64,000 bases of DNA from Methylobacterium sp. Leaf108 (lineage in GTDB: Bacteria; Pseudomonadota; Alphaproteobacteria; Rhizobiales; Beijerinckiaceae), in assembly GCF_001423265.1 (NCBI RefSeq), contig NZ_LMND01000005.1, positions 55,218 through 119,217 of the forward strand, given 5' to 3'. Each line of letters begins with the position of its first letter. Position 1 is the stretch's first letter. The translations under genes were made by a program, and so were the position numbers. The notes beneath the pieces are model-generated. The model did not search any database, had not been told where the DNA came from, and saw only the letters and a program-made list of their open reading frames with translations. Positions 49,632 to 57,632 of this stretch are shown in pieces.

Positions 49632-50537
49632 ATGCCGGAACTGCCCGAAGTCGAAACCGTGCGGCGCGGCCTCGCCCCCGCCATGGTCGGCGCCCGTTTC
49701 TCCCGGGTGACCTTGCGCCGGCCGAACCTGCGCTTCCCCTTCCCCGAGCGTTTCGCCGAGCGTCTGCAGGGTGCCACCGTCCTCGATCTCGGACGCCGGG
49801 CGAAATACCTCACCGCCGGCCTCGACAGCGGCGAGACCCTGATCCTGCACCTGGGCATGAGCGGGCGGTTCGACGTGGCGCTGCCCGACGGCGGCAACCT
49901 CTCGCCGGGGGAGTTCTACCTCGACGGGGCGCAGGGCACGCCCCGGCACGACCACGTCGTCATGGCGATGTCGAGCGGCGCCACCGTCACCTACAACGAC
50001 GCCCGCCGCTTCGGCTTCATGGACCTCGTCCCGACCCCGACGCTGGCCGCCAGCCGCCACCTCGCCGGCATGGGGATCGAGCCGCTCGGCGAAGCCCTGA
50101 CCGGCGAGACCATCGCCCGGCTGTTCCGGCACAGGATCACGCCCCTCAAGAGTGCGCTCCTCGACCAGCGCCTGATCGCGGGCCTGGGCAACATCTACGT
50201 CTGCGAGGCGCTGCACCGGGCGGGACTCCATCCCGCCCTGCCGGCCGGGAGCCTGGCCAAGGCGGACGGGTCGCCGACGCCCAAGGCCCGGCTCCTGGCG
50301 CGGGTGATCCGCGACGTCCTCACCGAGGCGGTGGCGGCCGGGGGCTCGACCCTGCGCGACTACGCCCATCCCGACGGCGGCAGCGGCGCCTTCCAGCACC
50401 GGTTCCGGGTCTACGACCGCGTCGGCGAGGCCTGCACGGCCAAGCACTGCACCGGCACGATCGCGCGCCTCGTCCAGGCGGGTCGCTCGACCTTCTACTG
50501 CGAGACCTGCCAGCCCCCGCCGCGGCCGGGCGGGTAA
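49632..50537 (+). CDS. mutM: Formamidopyrimidine-DNA glycosylase (MutM/Fpg)
   Basis: A base-excision repair enzyme for 8-oxoguanine and ring-opened purines. The 301-residue product starts [14 protein letters not shown], so the catalytic Pro1 and Glu2 are present. The conserved [21 protein letters not shown] helix ([22 protein letters not shown]) is at about 175. The C-terminal zinc finger uses ACTAKHC ... FYCETCQ (C-x4-C...C-x2-C, the alphaproteobacterial form). Confidence 0.96.
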   Translation: MPELPEVETVRRGLAPAMVGARFSRVTLRRPNLRFPFPERFAERLQGATVLDLGRRAKYLTAGLDSGETLILHLGMSGRFDVALPDGGNLSPGEFYLDGAQGTPRHDHVVMAMSSGATVTYNDARRFGFMDLVPTPTLAASRHLAGMGIEPLGEALTGETIARLFRHRITPLKSALLDQRLIAGLGNIYVCEALHRAGLHPALPAGSLAKADGSPTPKARLLARVIRDVLTEAVAAGGSTLRDYAHPDGGSGAFQHRFRVYDRVGEACTAKHCTGTIARLVQAGRSTFYCETCQPPPRPGG

Positions 50538-50638
50538 CGGAGTCGAGGATCGGGCGCACGGTTTGTTAAACGCTCAAAGGATAGCCTGACCTCCCCGAGC
50601 GGCCGGCGAAGGCCGGTCGCCGATGTCCGATTGGCAGA

Positions 50639-52066
50639 GTGAGCATGCATCTCGTGGCCGATAACGAGGCCGAAAGGCTCGCGGCGATCCGCGACCTCGA
50701 CCTGTCGGCGCTCCCTCCCGATCCGCGGCTCGACGCGATCTGCCGGACGGCGAAGGCGCTGTTCCACGTCCCCATGTGCACGATCACCATCGTCGAGGCC
50801 GACCGGCAGTGGTTCAGGGCCAAATGCGGCGTGGCGACCGAGGGCAGCGCGCGCGACATTTCCTTCTGCACCCACACCATCCTCGACGATGCCGTCCTCG
50901 TGATCGAGGACGCCACGGCCGACCCGCGGTTCGTCGACAACCCGCTGGTCACGGGACCACAGGGCATCCGCTTCTACGCGGGCGCCCCCCTCGTCCTGCA
51001 GCCGGGCATCCGGGTGGGGACGATGTGCGTCATCGACACGATACCGCGCACGTTCACCCAGGAGGACCGGGAGCGTCTCCAGGATCTCGCCCTGATCGTC
51101 GTGGCGCAGTTGCGCCAAGCCAAGATCGAGGCCGAGCTGCGCGAGAGCGAGGCGCACTATCGCCTGCTCGCCGACAACGCCAGCGACATGATCGTCTGGT
51201 CGAACCTCGACACCACGCGCCGCTACGTCTCACCGGCGGCCCATTCGCTGCTCGGGTTCGAGCCGACGGAACTGCTCGGAACCCGTCCCATGGACGGGGT
51301 CCATCCCGACGACGCCGCCAGCTATCAGCGGGTCCTCGACGACATCGGGCATGCCCGCGTCAAGAGTGCCGTCAGCCGTCAGCGCTACCGGCGCAAGGAC
51401 GGGAAATGGGTCTGGGTCGAGGCCACCTTCAACCTCACCCACGACCCCGTCGACGGCCGGCCCGACGGCTACGTGGCGGCTGTTCGCGACATCGACGAGC
51501 GGGTGGAGGCCGAGCGCCGCATCGCCCACATGGCCCGCCACGACGAACTGACGGATGTCGCCAACCGGACGCTGTTCCAGGAACGACTGGCCCAGGAGAT
51601 CGCCCACGCGACCCGGTACGGCGAGCATTTCGCCGTGTTCTGCCTGGACCTCGATCGCTTTAAGTCCGTGAACGACACCCTGGGGCATCAGGCCGGGGAT
51701 GTCGTGCTGCGGACCGTGGCGGATCGGATGCGCAGGCTCCTGCGGACCGAGGACACCATCGCCCGTTTCGGCGGTGACGAGTTCATGGTGCTGCAGACAC
51801 GGACGCGACAGCCCGAGAGCAGCGAGTCCCTGGCCAAGCGCCTGATCAAGGCGGTGCGCGAGCCGATTTCGGTGGAAGGCATCACCGTCGGCGTCGGCCT
51901 GAGCATCGGCATCGCCCTCGGTCCGAAGGCGGGGGTCGACGGCGACGGACTTTATCGGCGGGCCGATTTCGCTCTCTACCGGGCCAAGGCCGGCGGCCGG
52001 AACACCTACCGGTTCGACGACGACACCCCCGGTGCCGGCGACTGGCCTTTCGCCGCCTCGGCCTGA
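50639..52066 (+). CDS. GAF-PAS-GGDEF diguanylate cyclase
   Basis: A 475-residue signalling enzyme that makes cyclic di-GMP. Residues ~20-165 form a GAF domain (FHVPMCTITIVEADRQWFRAK ... GAPLVLQPGIRVGTMCVID). Residues ~175-290 form a PAS domain (SEAHYRLLADNASDMIVWSN ... VSPAAHSLLGFEPTEL, with a PAC tail). Residues ~300-465 form a GGDEF domain with an intact RFGGDEF active site and an RTED inhibitory I-site five residues before it. The start may be GTG 50639 or the ATG two codons later. There are no membrane helices, so it is probably a cytoplasmic sensor. Confidence 0.93.
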   Translation: MSMHLVADNEAERLAAIRDLDLSALPPDPRLDAICRTAKALFHVPMCTITIVEADRQWFRAKCGVATEGSARDISFCTHTILDDAVLVIEDATADPRFVDNPLVTGPQGIRFYAGAPLVLQPGIRVGTMCVIDTIPRTFTQEDRERLQDLALIVVAQLRQAKIEAELRESEAHYRLLADNASDMIVWSNLDTTRRYVSPAAHSLLGFEPTELLGTRPMDGVHPDDAASYQRVLDDIGHARVKSAVSRQRYRRKDGKWVWVEATFNLTHDPVDGRPDGYVAAVRDIDERVEAERRIAHMARHDELTDVANRTLFQERLAQEIAHATRYGEHFAVFCLDLDRFKSVNDTLGHQAGDVVLRTVADRMRRLLRTEDTIARFGGDEFMVLQTRTRQPESSESLAKRLIKAVREPISVEGITVGVGLSIGIALGPKAGVDGDGLYRRADFALYRAKAGGRNTYRFDDDTPGAGDWPFAASA

Positions 52067-52230
52067 CCGACGGACCGCACGCCGCCGCAAGGCTTGCGGT
52101 CCGGACGGCGTGTCATGCCATTTCCGGTCGGTCATTGCGCGATGCGGGACGGAGCTTCGCTCGAGTGCCGCACGCGCTTGCAAATACGGTTCCCACTCGG
52201 ATCGAGCGGAAACCGTATCGGAACGTCAAA

Positions 52231-53805
52231 TCAGTTCGGCTTGGGAGCGCCCGGCTTCATGCCGGTGTCGGCCCGCTTCTCGGGGTTCTTGAGCTGGCTG
52301 TAGACGACGCTGCCGAAGCTTCCGATGACCGAGTGCCAGCCGACCTTTTCGTAGAGCGGGTTGTCACGTCCGATCTGGCAGAAGCGGGAGGTCAGGCCGT
52401 TGACGATCTCCTCGTCCTTGAGGCCGCCCGCCGCGGATTTGATCCTGGGCAGGAGTTCGTCGATCTTCGGGATGAAGTCCTCCGGCTTCAGGTCCCTGAG
52501 CGCCTCGGCGGCACCGGCCCCATCGAAGGCCTTGGCCAGTTCGGGTGACGAGACCTCGCCGCAGGGCGCGTTGCCCACGAGCATCGTCCGGGTCTGCTCA
52601 CGCGCCGCCGAGACAACCCCGCGATCCTGGATCACGGGCGCCCTGTTGCCCCAGCTGTTGCGGATGTAGTCGGTGACGTCGGCCACTTGGCTGTCGGTCA
52701 TGCCCGCGCCCACCGCCGGCATCGGCGCGTAACCGGCCTGGGCACCGAGCCCGCCGAGAATCACGCGGATCACGGTCTCGGGTCCCTCGGCCTGGACGGA
52801 GGTGTTGCCCGCCAGGGCGGGAATCGCGCCGGGTACGCCCTGCCCGTCCGGCTTGTGGCAGGAGGAGCAATAGCTGAGGTACGTGCCCGCTCCTGGAGCG
52901 CCGACCTGGTCGAAGGCCTGCACGTCCTTGACCTTGTAGGTCTCCTTGGCCTTCTGCGTGCGCAGGTAGGCGACCATCGCCTTCAGGTCGGCATCGGTCA
53001 TCTTCGAGAGGGATTCCTCGATGGTCTGGCGCATCGGGCCGGCGGCGACGCCGGGCTGGTTCCCGGGCGCGGCCCCGGTCTTGAGGTAGGTGACGACCTG
53101 CTCGTCGCTCCAACCGCCGATGCCCTGGTGACCGTCGGGGGTGATGTTGGGGGCGTACCAGCCGTCGATGACGCCGCCGCCGAGCTTGCCAGCCAGCCCG
53201 GAGTTCCCGACGATCTTGTTTTCGTTGTGGCACATGCCGCAGTGGCCGAGCCCTTCGACGAGGTAGGCGCCGCGATTGACCTCGGCACTGGCGTTGGGGT
53301 CGGGCTTGAACTCGCCGGCCGTGAAGAAGGCGGTACGCCAAGTGATCAGCGCCGTGCGGATGTTGAAGGGGAAGGGGATCTCGGACGCCTGACGGACCTC
53401 GCGCACCGGTTCGAGGGACTGGAGATAGGCGAAGATCACCTTCACGTCCTCGCGGGTGACCTTGGTGTACCAGGCGAACGGAAAGGCGGGGTAAAGGTAC
53501 GACCCGTCCTTGGTGATGCCCTCGTGCATGGCGCGGGCGAAGTCCTCCTCCGTCCAGTTGCCGAGACCGGTTTCCTTGTCGGGGGTCAGGTTGGGCGTGC
53601 GGATCTTGCCGATGGGGGTGTTGAGCACATAGTTGCCGGCGAAGGGCTTGCCCCCCGGTGCGGTGTGACAGGCCACGCAATCGCCGGCGGTGACAAGATA
53701 TTGGCCCCGTTTGATCAGATCCGCATCGGCGCCCTGGGCGGCGGCGGCGGTGATGCCGAGGGTCAGGACAACGGCACCCACAGCCGCAGCGTCGATACGA
53801 ACCAT
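52231..53805 (-). CDS. Triheme cytochrome c
   Basis: A 524-residue periplasmic protein with an N-terminal signal (AVGAVVLTLGITAAAAQG) and three heme c sites: CVACH (43-47), CGMCH (189-193) and CSSCH (313-317). The first ~400 residues resemble the cytochrome subunit of membrane-bound gluconate, alcohol or aldehyde dehydrogenases. The last ~125 residues (from about 400) form an extra domain without hemes that I do not recognise, possibly a docking or quinol-related part. No dehydrogenase gene is adjacent; it lies at the edge of the photosynthesis cluster. Electron donor and acceptor are unknown. Confidence 0.92.
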   Translation of the reverse strand: MVRIDAAAVGAVVLTLGITAAAAQGADADLIKRGQYLVTAGDCVACHTAPGGKPFAGNYVLNTPIGKIRTPNLTPDKETGLGNWTEEDFARAMHEGITKDGSYLYPAFPFAWYTKVTREDVKVIFAYLQSLEPVREVRQASEIPFPFNIRTALITWRTAFFTAGEFKPDPNASAEVNRGAYLVEGLGHCGMCHNENKIVGNSGLAGKLGGGVIDGWYAPNITPDGHQGIGGWSDEQVVTYLKTGAAPGNQPGVAAGPMRQTIEESLSKMTDADLKAMVAYLRTQKAKETYKVKDVQAFDQVGAPGAGTYLSYCSSCHKPDGQGVPGAIPALAGNTSVQAEGPETVIRVILGGLGAQAGYAPMPAVGAGMTDSQVADVTDYIRNSWGNRAPVIQDRGVVSAAREQTRTMLVGNAPCGEVSSPELAKAFDGAGAAEALRDLKPEDFIPKIDELLPRIKSAAGGLKDEEIVNGLTSRFCQIGRDNPLYEKVGWHSVIGSFGSVVYSQLKNPEKRADTGMKPGAPKPN

Positions 53806-53848
53806 CGTGCCGATTTCCTTCGCTCAATCGCCCGAAGCGGAACCCGCG

Positions 53849-54205
53849 TCACACCCGGCGCCGCTGCGCAAACGCGACGGTTTCCGCGTCAGTTCCACGC
53901 GTCCGGCCGGGTTCATCGCCGAGAGGTTGCATCGGCACCGTCCGGCGCTGCCGCAGCCTGACGGCGAGTTCGCAGGCGTGGGCGAGCAGCGCGCCGAGGA
54001 GGCAGGCCGCGACGAACGGCCACGGCGCATCGGTGAGGGCCATCCGCACGCCCAGCATCAGCGATGCACCGGACGCGAGGTTGCACAGCAGCGGGAAAGG
54101 CGCCGGCCCCTTCCGCCGGCACCAGAGCAGCAGCACCACCGCCTCCAGGGCGACCAGACCGAGGACGACGTCGATGATGCGGCCGCTCGCGAACAGGTCG
54201 GTCAT
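53849..54205 (-). CDS. Small membrane protein in the bchP-tspO run
   Basis: A 118-residue protein with about three hydrophobic helices (IIDVVLGLVALEAVVLLLW; FPLLCNLASGASLMLGVRMAL; PFVAACLLGALLAHACELAV) and a basic, hydrophilic tail. It is the last gene of a minus-strand run with tspO and bchP (44 bp after tspO), so a link to pigment or membrane development is possible. No family recognised. Confidence 0.7.
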   Translation of the reverse strand: MTDLFASGRIIDVVLGLVALEAVVLLLWCRRKGPAPFPLLCNLASGASLMLGVRMALTDAPWPFVAACLLGALLAHACELAVRLRQRRTVPMQPLGDEPGRTRGTDAETVAFAQRRRV

Positions 54206-54248
54206 GACATCCCGCGGCGCGGTGGAGGCGATGGGGTGACGCCCCGGC

Positions 54249-54743
54249 TCAGGCCCGGCCGAACGGCCCGTTGAGGCGCACGATCGTCAGGTTGAGGTAG
54301 GAGGCGACGCTGACCCAGGCGAGATAGGGCAGCAGCAGCAGCGCAGGAACGGTGGCGATCGACGCCGTGACCACGATCAGGGAGACGACGGAGGCCCAGA
54401 GGACCAGCACCTCGACGAAGGCCCAGTCCGGCCGACGCATGCGAAAGAAGAGTCCGCTCCAGGCGATGTTGAGGACCACGTTGATGGCGTAGGCGACCAC
54501 CAGCGCCGTGCGCGGACCCGGACGCGGGTCGGCTTCCCAGGCCATGACGCCGGAGATCGCCGCGAGGGTGAAGATCGTGGTCCATACGGGCCCGAACACC
54601 CATTCCGGCGGCTGCCAGGACGGCTTGCGCAAGGCCTTGTACCACGGGCCGATCGTGGTCAGCAGGCCGCCCGCGAGGGCGCACAGGACCGCGACCGCGG
54701 CAGCGACCCCGATCGGCGCCCAATTCCAGTCCAAGAGATCCAC
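54249..54743 (-). CDS. tspO: TspO/MBR tryptophan-rich sensory protein
   Basis: A 164-residue, five-helix membrane protein. The family binds porphyrins and, in Rhodobacter, tunes photosynthesis gene expression through the PpsR system. The signature KALRKPSWQPPEWVFGPVWT (about 36-55) and a WSGLFF segment are present. The start is GTG 54743, directly after the bchP stop (TAG then GTG, no spacer), so it is surely in the bchP transcript. It presumably reports tetrapyrrole level; that is by analogy. Confidence 0.94.
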   Translation of the reverse strand: MDLLDWNWAPIGVAAAVAVLCALAGGLLTTIGPWYKALRKPSWQPPEWVFGPVWTTIFTLAAISGVMAWEADPRPGPRTALVVAYAINVVLNIAWSGLFFRMRRPDWAFVEVLVLWASVVSLIVVTASIATVPALLLLPYLAWVSVASYLNLTIVRLNGPFGRA

Positions 54744-55931
54744 CTACGGGGAGACCCAGCGGAACAGATGGGCGAGATCCTTGAAGAAGATCCTCACGTG
54801 CGCCACCGGCTTGGCCTTCACCAGTTCCTTGTTCATGTAGGCGTCCCAGGTGAGTTGCTGGACATCCTTGTCCTTGCAGATGGAGACGAAGCGCTCGCGC
54901 AGCGCATCGTTGCGGTACCAGAACCATTGCATGATCCGCAGGATCAGGAACACCCGCCCGTGCAGCTTCATGAAGCGGCGGCGGGCCAGGGCGAGGGCGC
55001 TGGCCTTGCCGGTGACGAGGAAGGCCTGCGCCGCCTCCGCCGCCAGGCGGCCGCCGAGCATGGCATAATAGATCCCCTCGCCGGAGGCCGGCGCGACGAT
55101 GCCGGCGGCGTCCCCGGTGAGGAGGACGTCGCGGCCGTTGTCCCATTTCTTGAGGGGCTTGAGCGGGAGCGGCGCGCCCTCGCGCCGCACGGTCTCGCCG
55201 GCGGCCAGCCCGCTCGACGCGCGCAGGTCGCGGATGGCGCTGCGCAGGGAGAAACCCTTGCGGGCGCTGCCGGTGCCGATGCTGATCGTATCGCCGTGCG
55301 GGAAGATCCAGGCGTAGAAGTCGGGCGAGAGCTTGCCCTGGTAGTAGACGTCGCAGCGGGTGGCCTCGACGTCGCCGCTGCCGTCGGTCGGGCGCCGGAC
55401 GATCTCGTGGTAGGCGAACACCTGCTTCATCGCGGCATGGCCGGGGATCTCGGCCCGGCCCACGGCCGAGGTCGCCCCGTCGGCACCGATCACCAGCCGG
55501 GTGCGGACCGTGGCCGGCTCGCCCCCCGTGGGGGTGTAATGCACGGTGGCGAGCCCGTCGGCATCGTGGACGATCCGCTCGAACCGGCCGGGGCGGTGAT
55601 CGGCACCGGCGAGGGCGGCGCGGTTGCGCAGCCAGGGATCGAAATGCTCGCGGTCGACCATGCCGACGTAGCCTTCGCCGACGGGCATGTCGACGCGCAC
55701 GTCCTTGGGCGAGATCATCCGCGCCGAGCGGATGCGCGCCACGATGAGATGGTCGGGGATCGCGAAGTCCTTGATCAAACGGGGCGGGATCGCACCGCCG
55801 CAGGGCTTGATCTTGCCCGGCTTGTCGAGGAGGAGCACGCGCCGGCCGAGGCGGGCGAGATCGGCGGCGGCCGTGGCGCCGGCAGGGCCGCCGCCCACTA
55901 CCACCACGTCGAAGGTTTCGGTCTCGGACAT
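54744..55931 (-). CDS. bchP: Geranylgeranyl diphosphate/chlorophyllide reductase BchP
   Basis: A 395-residue flavoprotein that reduces the geranylgeranyl tail of bacteriochlorophyll to phytyl. The dinucleotide fold DVVVVGGGPAGATAAADLARLGRR (about 7) is followed by KPGKIKPCGGAIPPRLIKDF, which is diagnostic of BchP/ChlP, and by VLLTGDAAGIVAPASGEGIYYAMLGG (about 285). The ATG at 55931 gives the usual MSETETFDVVVVGGG start. The upstream PucC-like gene ends four bases before, and tspO starts right after the stop. Confidence 0.96.
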   Translation of the reverse strand: MSETETFDVVVVGGGPAGATAAADLARLGRRVLLLDKPGKIKPCGGAIPPRLIKDFAIPDHLIVARIRSARMISPKDVRVDMPVGEGYVGMVDREHFDPWLRNRAALAGADHRPGRFERIVHDADGLATVHYTPTGGEPATVRTRLVIGADGATSAVGRAEIPGHAAMKQVFAYHEIVRRPTDGSGDVEATRCDVYYQGKLSPDFYAWIFPHGDTISIGTGSARKGFSLRSAIRDLRASSGLAAGETVRREGAPLPLKPLKKWDNGRDVLLTGDAAGIVAPASGEGIYYAMLGGRLAAEAAQAFLVTGKASALALARRRFMKLHGRVFLILRIMQWFWYRNDALRERFVSICKDKDVQQLTWDAYMNKELVKAKPVAHVRIFFKDLAHLFRWVSP

Positions 55932-55935
55932 CGGG

Positions 55936-57285
55936 CTACCTCGCGGAGAGACGGGGCTCGGGCAGGAACGATCGGCGCGTGGACGGCGCGCGGATGCGGC
56001 TGGGCGGCGCATAGGCGACACGCAGGGCGAGGCCGGCGCCGACCACGAACAGGAGGGCTTCGGCCGTGAAGACCGCGGCATAGGCGTGGACCACCTGCGG
56101 CGTGATCAGGCGGGCGACATCGACCGCCACGGTGCCGAGGAAACCGCCGGCGCCGAAGGCGACGCCCTGCGCCGCCCCCCAGACGCCCATGCGGGTGCCG
56201 CGCTCGGCCTCGCCGCCCGCGCCCGCCAGCCCCATCATCGAGCCGATGGCGGCGACGGCGAAGATGCCGTTGAAGAGGCCCAGGGCAAACACGGCGGCGC
56301 GCAGCGGAAACTCCGGCCCGACGAGGCCGCCGGCGGCGATCGCGACGAGGGCGAGGGCCGAGCCGAGGCAGCCGAGGACGGTCCAGGCCTTGAGCGAGCC
56401 GAGGACCGGCCCGCCGATGCCCATGGTGGTCCCCGCCACCAGCAGCATCCCGGCGAGGACGCCGCCGTGCTGCAGGCCCGAAAGCTTGGTGGTGGCCCCC
56501 GGCGTCATCGCGAAGACGAGGCCGGCGAAGGGCTCGAGGATGAGCTCCTGGGCGCTGTAGGCCAGCATCGCCACGAACAGGAACACGGTGAACCGCCGCG
56601 AGGCCGGCTCGGCCCAGACCTGGGCCAGGACCTGCAGGAACGGCTTGCGCTCGGCCCGCTCCTCGGGGGAGGGGGCGGCCCGCGCCGGTTCGATGCCGCG
56701 CAGCGCCAGGGTCGCGAGGCAGAAGGCGATCAGCGAGACCGTGCCCGAGACGGCCACGAGGCGCAGCCCCGAGAACGGATCGAGGAAATGGCCGGCCAGG
56801 GGCGCGGTGATGGCAAAGCCCGCGATCATCATGATCCAGACCAGGGTCGCGGCCGCACCGCGTCGGCGGGCGTCGACGCCCGTGGCCAGGAGCACCAGCA
56901 GCGAGGTGCCGGCGGCACCCGCCCCCATGCCGACGCCGAGGAAGGCGAAGACCGCCAGGGCGAGGCCGGCGGCGGGGTGGGTCTCCATGACGGCGGTGGC
57001 GACCGCCGCAAGGAACCCGCCCAGGGTGAGCGCGGCCATGCCGCCGACGATCCAGGGGGTCCGCCGGCCGCCGACGTCGGAGCCGTAGCCCCAGCGCGGG
57101 CGCAGGACCTGGACCGCGTAGTGCAGGGCGACGAGCCCGCCGGGCACCATGGCCGGCAAGGCGAGCTCCACCACCATGACGCGGTTGAGGGTCGAGGTCA
57201 TCAGGACCACCACCGACCCCAGCGCCGTCTGCACGAGGCCGAGCCGGGCGATGGCCGCCCAGGAGAAGGAGAGGGGAGCCGTCAT
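55936..57285 (-). CDS. PucC-like (LhaA/ORF428-type) light-harvesting assembly transporter
   Basis: A 449-residue major-facilitator-type membrane protein with 12 predicted helices, of the PucC/LhaA/ORF428 family, which helps insert bacteriochlorophyll or light-harvesting polypeptides. Typical sequences are LGLVQTALGSVVVLMTSTLNRVMVVELALPA and LHYAVQVLRPRWGYGSDVGGRRTPWI. The order [ORF428, bchP] is conserved in photosynthesis clusters, usually after bchG; bchG is not next to it here. Tandem PpsR-type operators lie about 150-190 bp upstream of its start. Confidence 0.93.
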   Translation of the reverse strand: MTAPLSFSWAAIARLGLVQTALGSVVVLMTSTLNRVMVVELALPAMVPGGLVALHYAVQVLRPRWGYGSDVGGRRTPWIVGGMAALTLGGFLAAVATAVMETHPAAGLALAVFAFLGVGMGAGAAGTSLLVLLATGVDARRRGAAATLVWIMMIAGFAITAPLAGHFLDPFSGLRLVAVSGTVSLIAFCLATLALRGIEPARAAPSPEERAERKPFLQVLAQVWAEPASRRFTVFLFVAMLAYSAQELILEPFAGLVFAMTPGATTKLSGLQHGGVLAGMLLVAGTTMGIGGPVLGSLKAWTVLGCLGSALALVAIAAGGLVGPEFPLRAAVFALGLFNGIFAVAAIGSMMGLAGAGGEAERGTRMGVWGAAQGVAFGAGGFLGTVAVDVARLITPQVVHAYAAVFTAEALLFVVGAGLALRVAYAPPSRIRAPSTRRSFLPEPRLSAR

Positions 57286-57434
57286 GGGCGGCCTCCGGCG
57301 GCGATCCGGGAATCCTGCCGCGCGAGGCCCGCGCGTCCGCGCGACGCGCGCGCTGCGTTGGGGACACCGATCGAGCCGGACGCGGTGGGTGCTGAACTGG
57401 CCATGCCCGGAGGCTAGGAGCCTAGGGCGACCTG

Positions 57435-57477
57435 TGTCAAGTTTGATTTACACGTTGAGCGTCAAGTGAAGTTGTCA
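57435..57477. promoter_or_regulatory. Tandem PpsR/CrtJ operators upstream of the pucC-like/bchP operon
   Basis: Site 1, TGTCAAGTTTGATTTACA (57435-57452), is a perfect TGT-N12-ACA with an inner palindrome. Site 2, CGTCAAGTGAAGTTGTCA (57460-57477), reads TGA-N12-ACG on the other strand and keeps the same half-site letters. The 7-bp gap is the spacing at which CrtJ/PpsR tetramers bind cooperatively. They lie before the leftward pucC-like/bchP/tspO genes and after the ppsR gene. Confidence 0.8.
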
Positions 57478-57632
57478 CTCGGGCTTCGATGCGATGCGCT
57501 CCCGGCCTCGTCCGGCAGGGTCCCGTGGTTGGACAGGCCCGTTTCGCGATCGGGCTGGCGAGGCGGCAGGCGGCGAACGCCGCCCTGCGCCACCCTGGAT
57601 TGCACCCCTCGCTCGGTCCGGCCGGAGGGTGG

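Noticed and set aside
57286..57632. An additional gene between the pucC-like gene and ppsR
   Set aside because: No open frame with protein-like composition or ribosome site; the space is explained by the promoter and operators.
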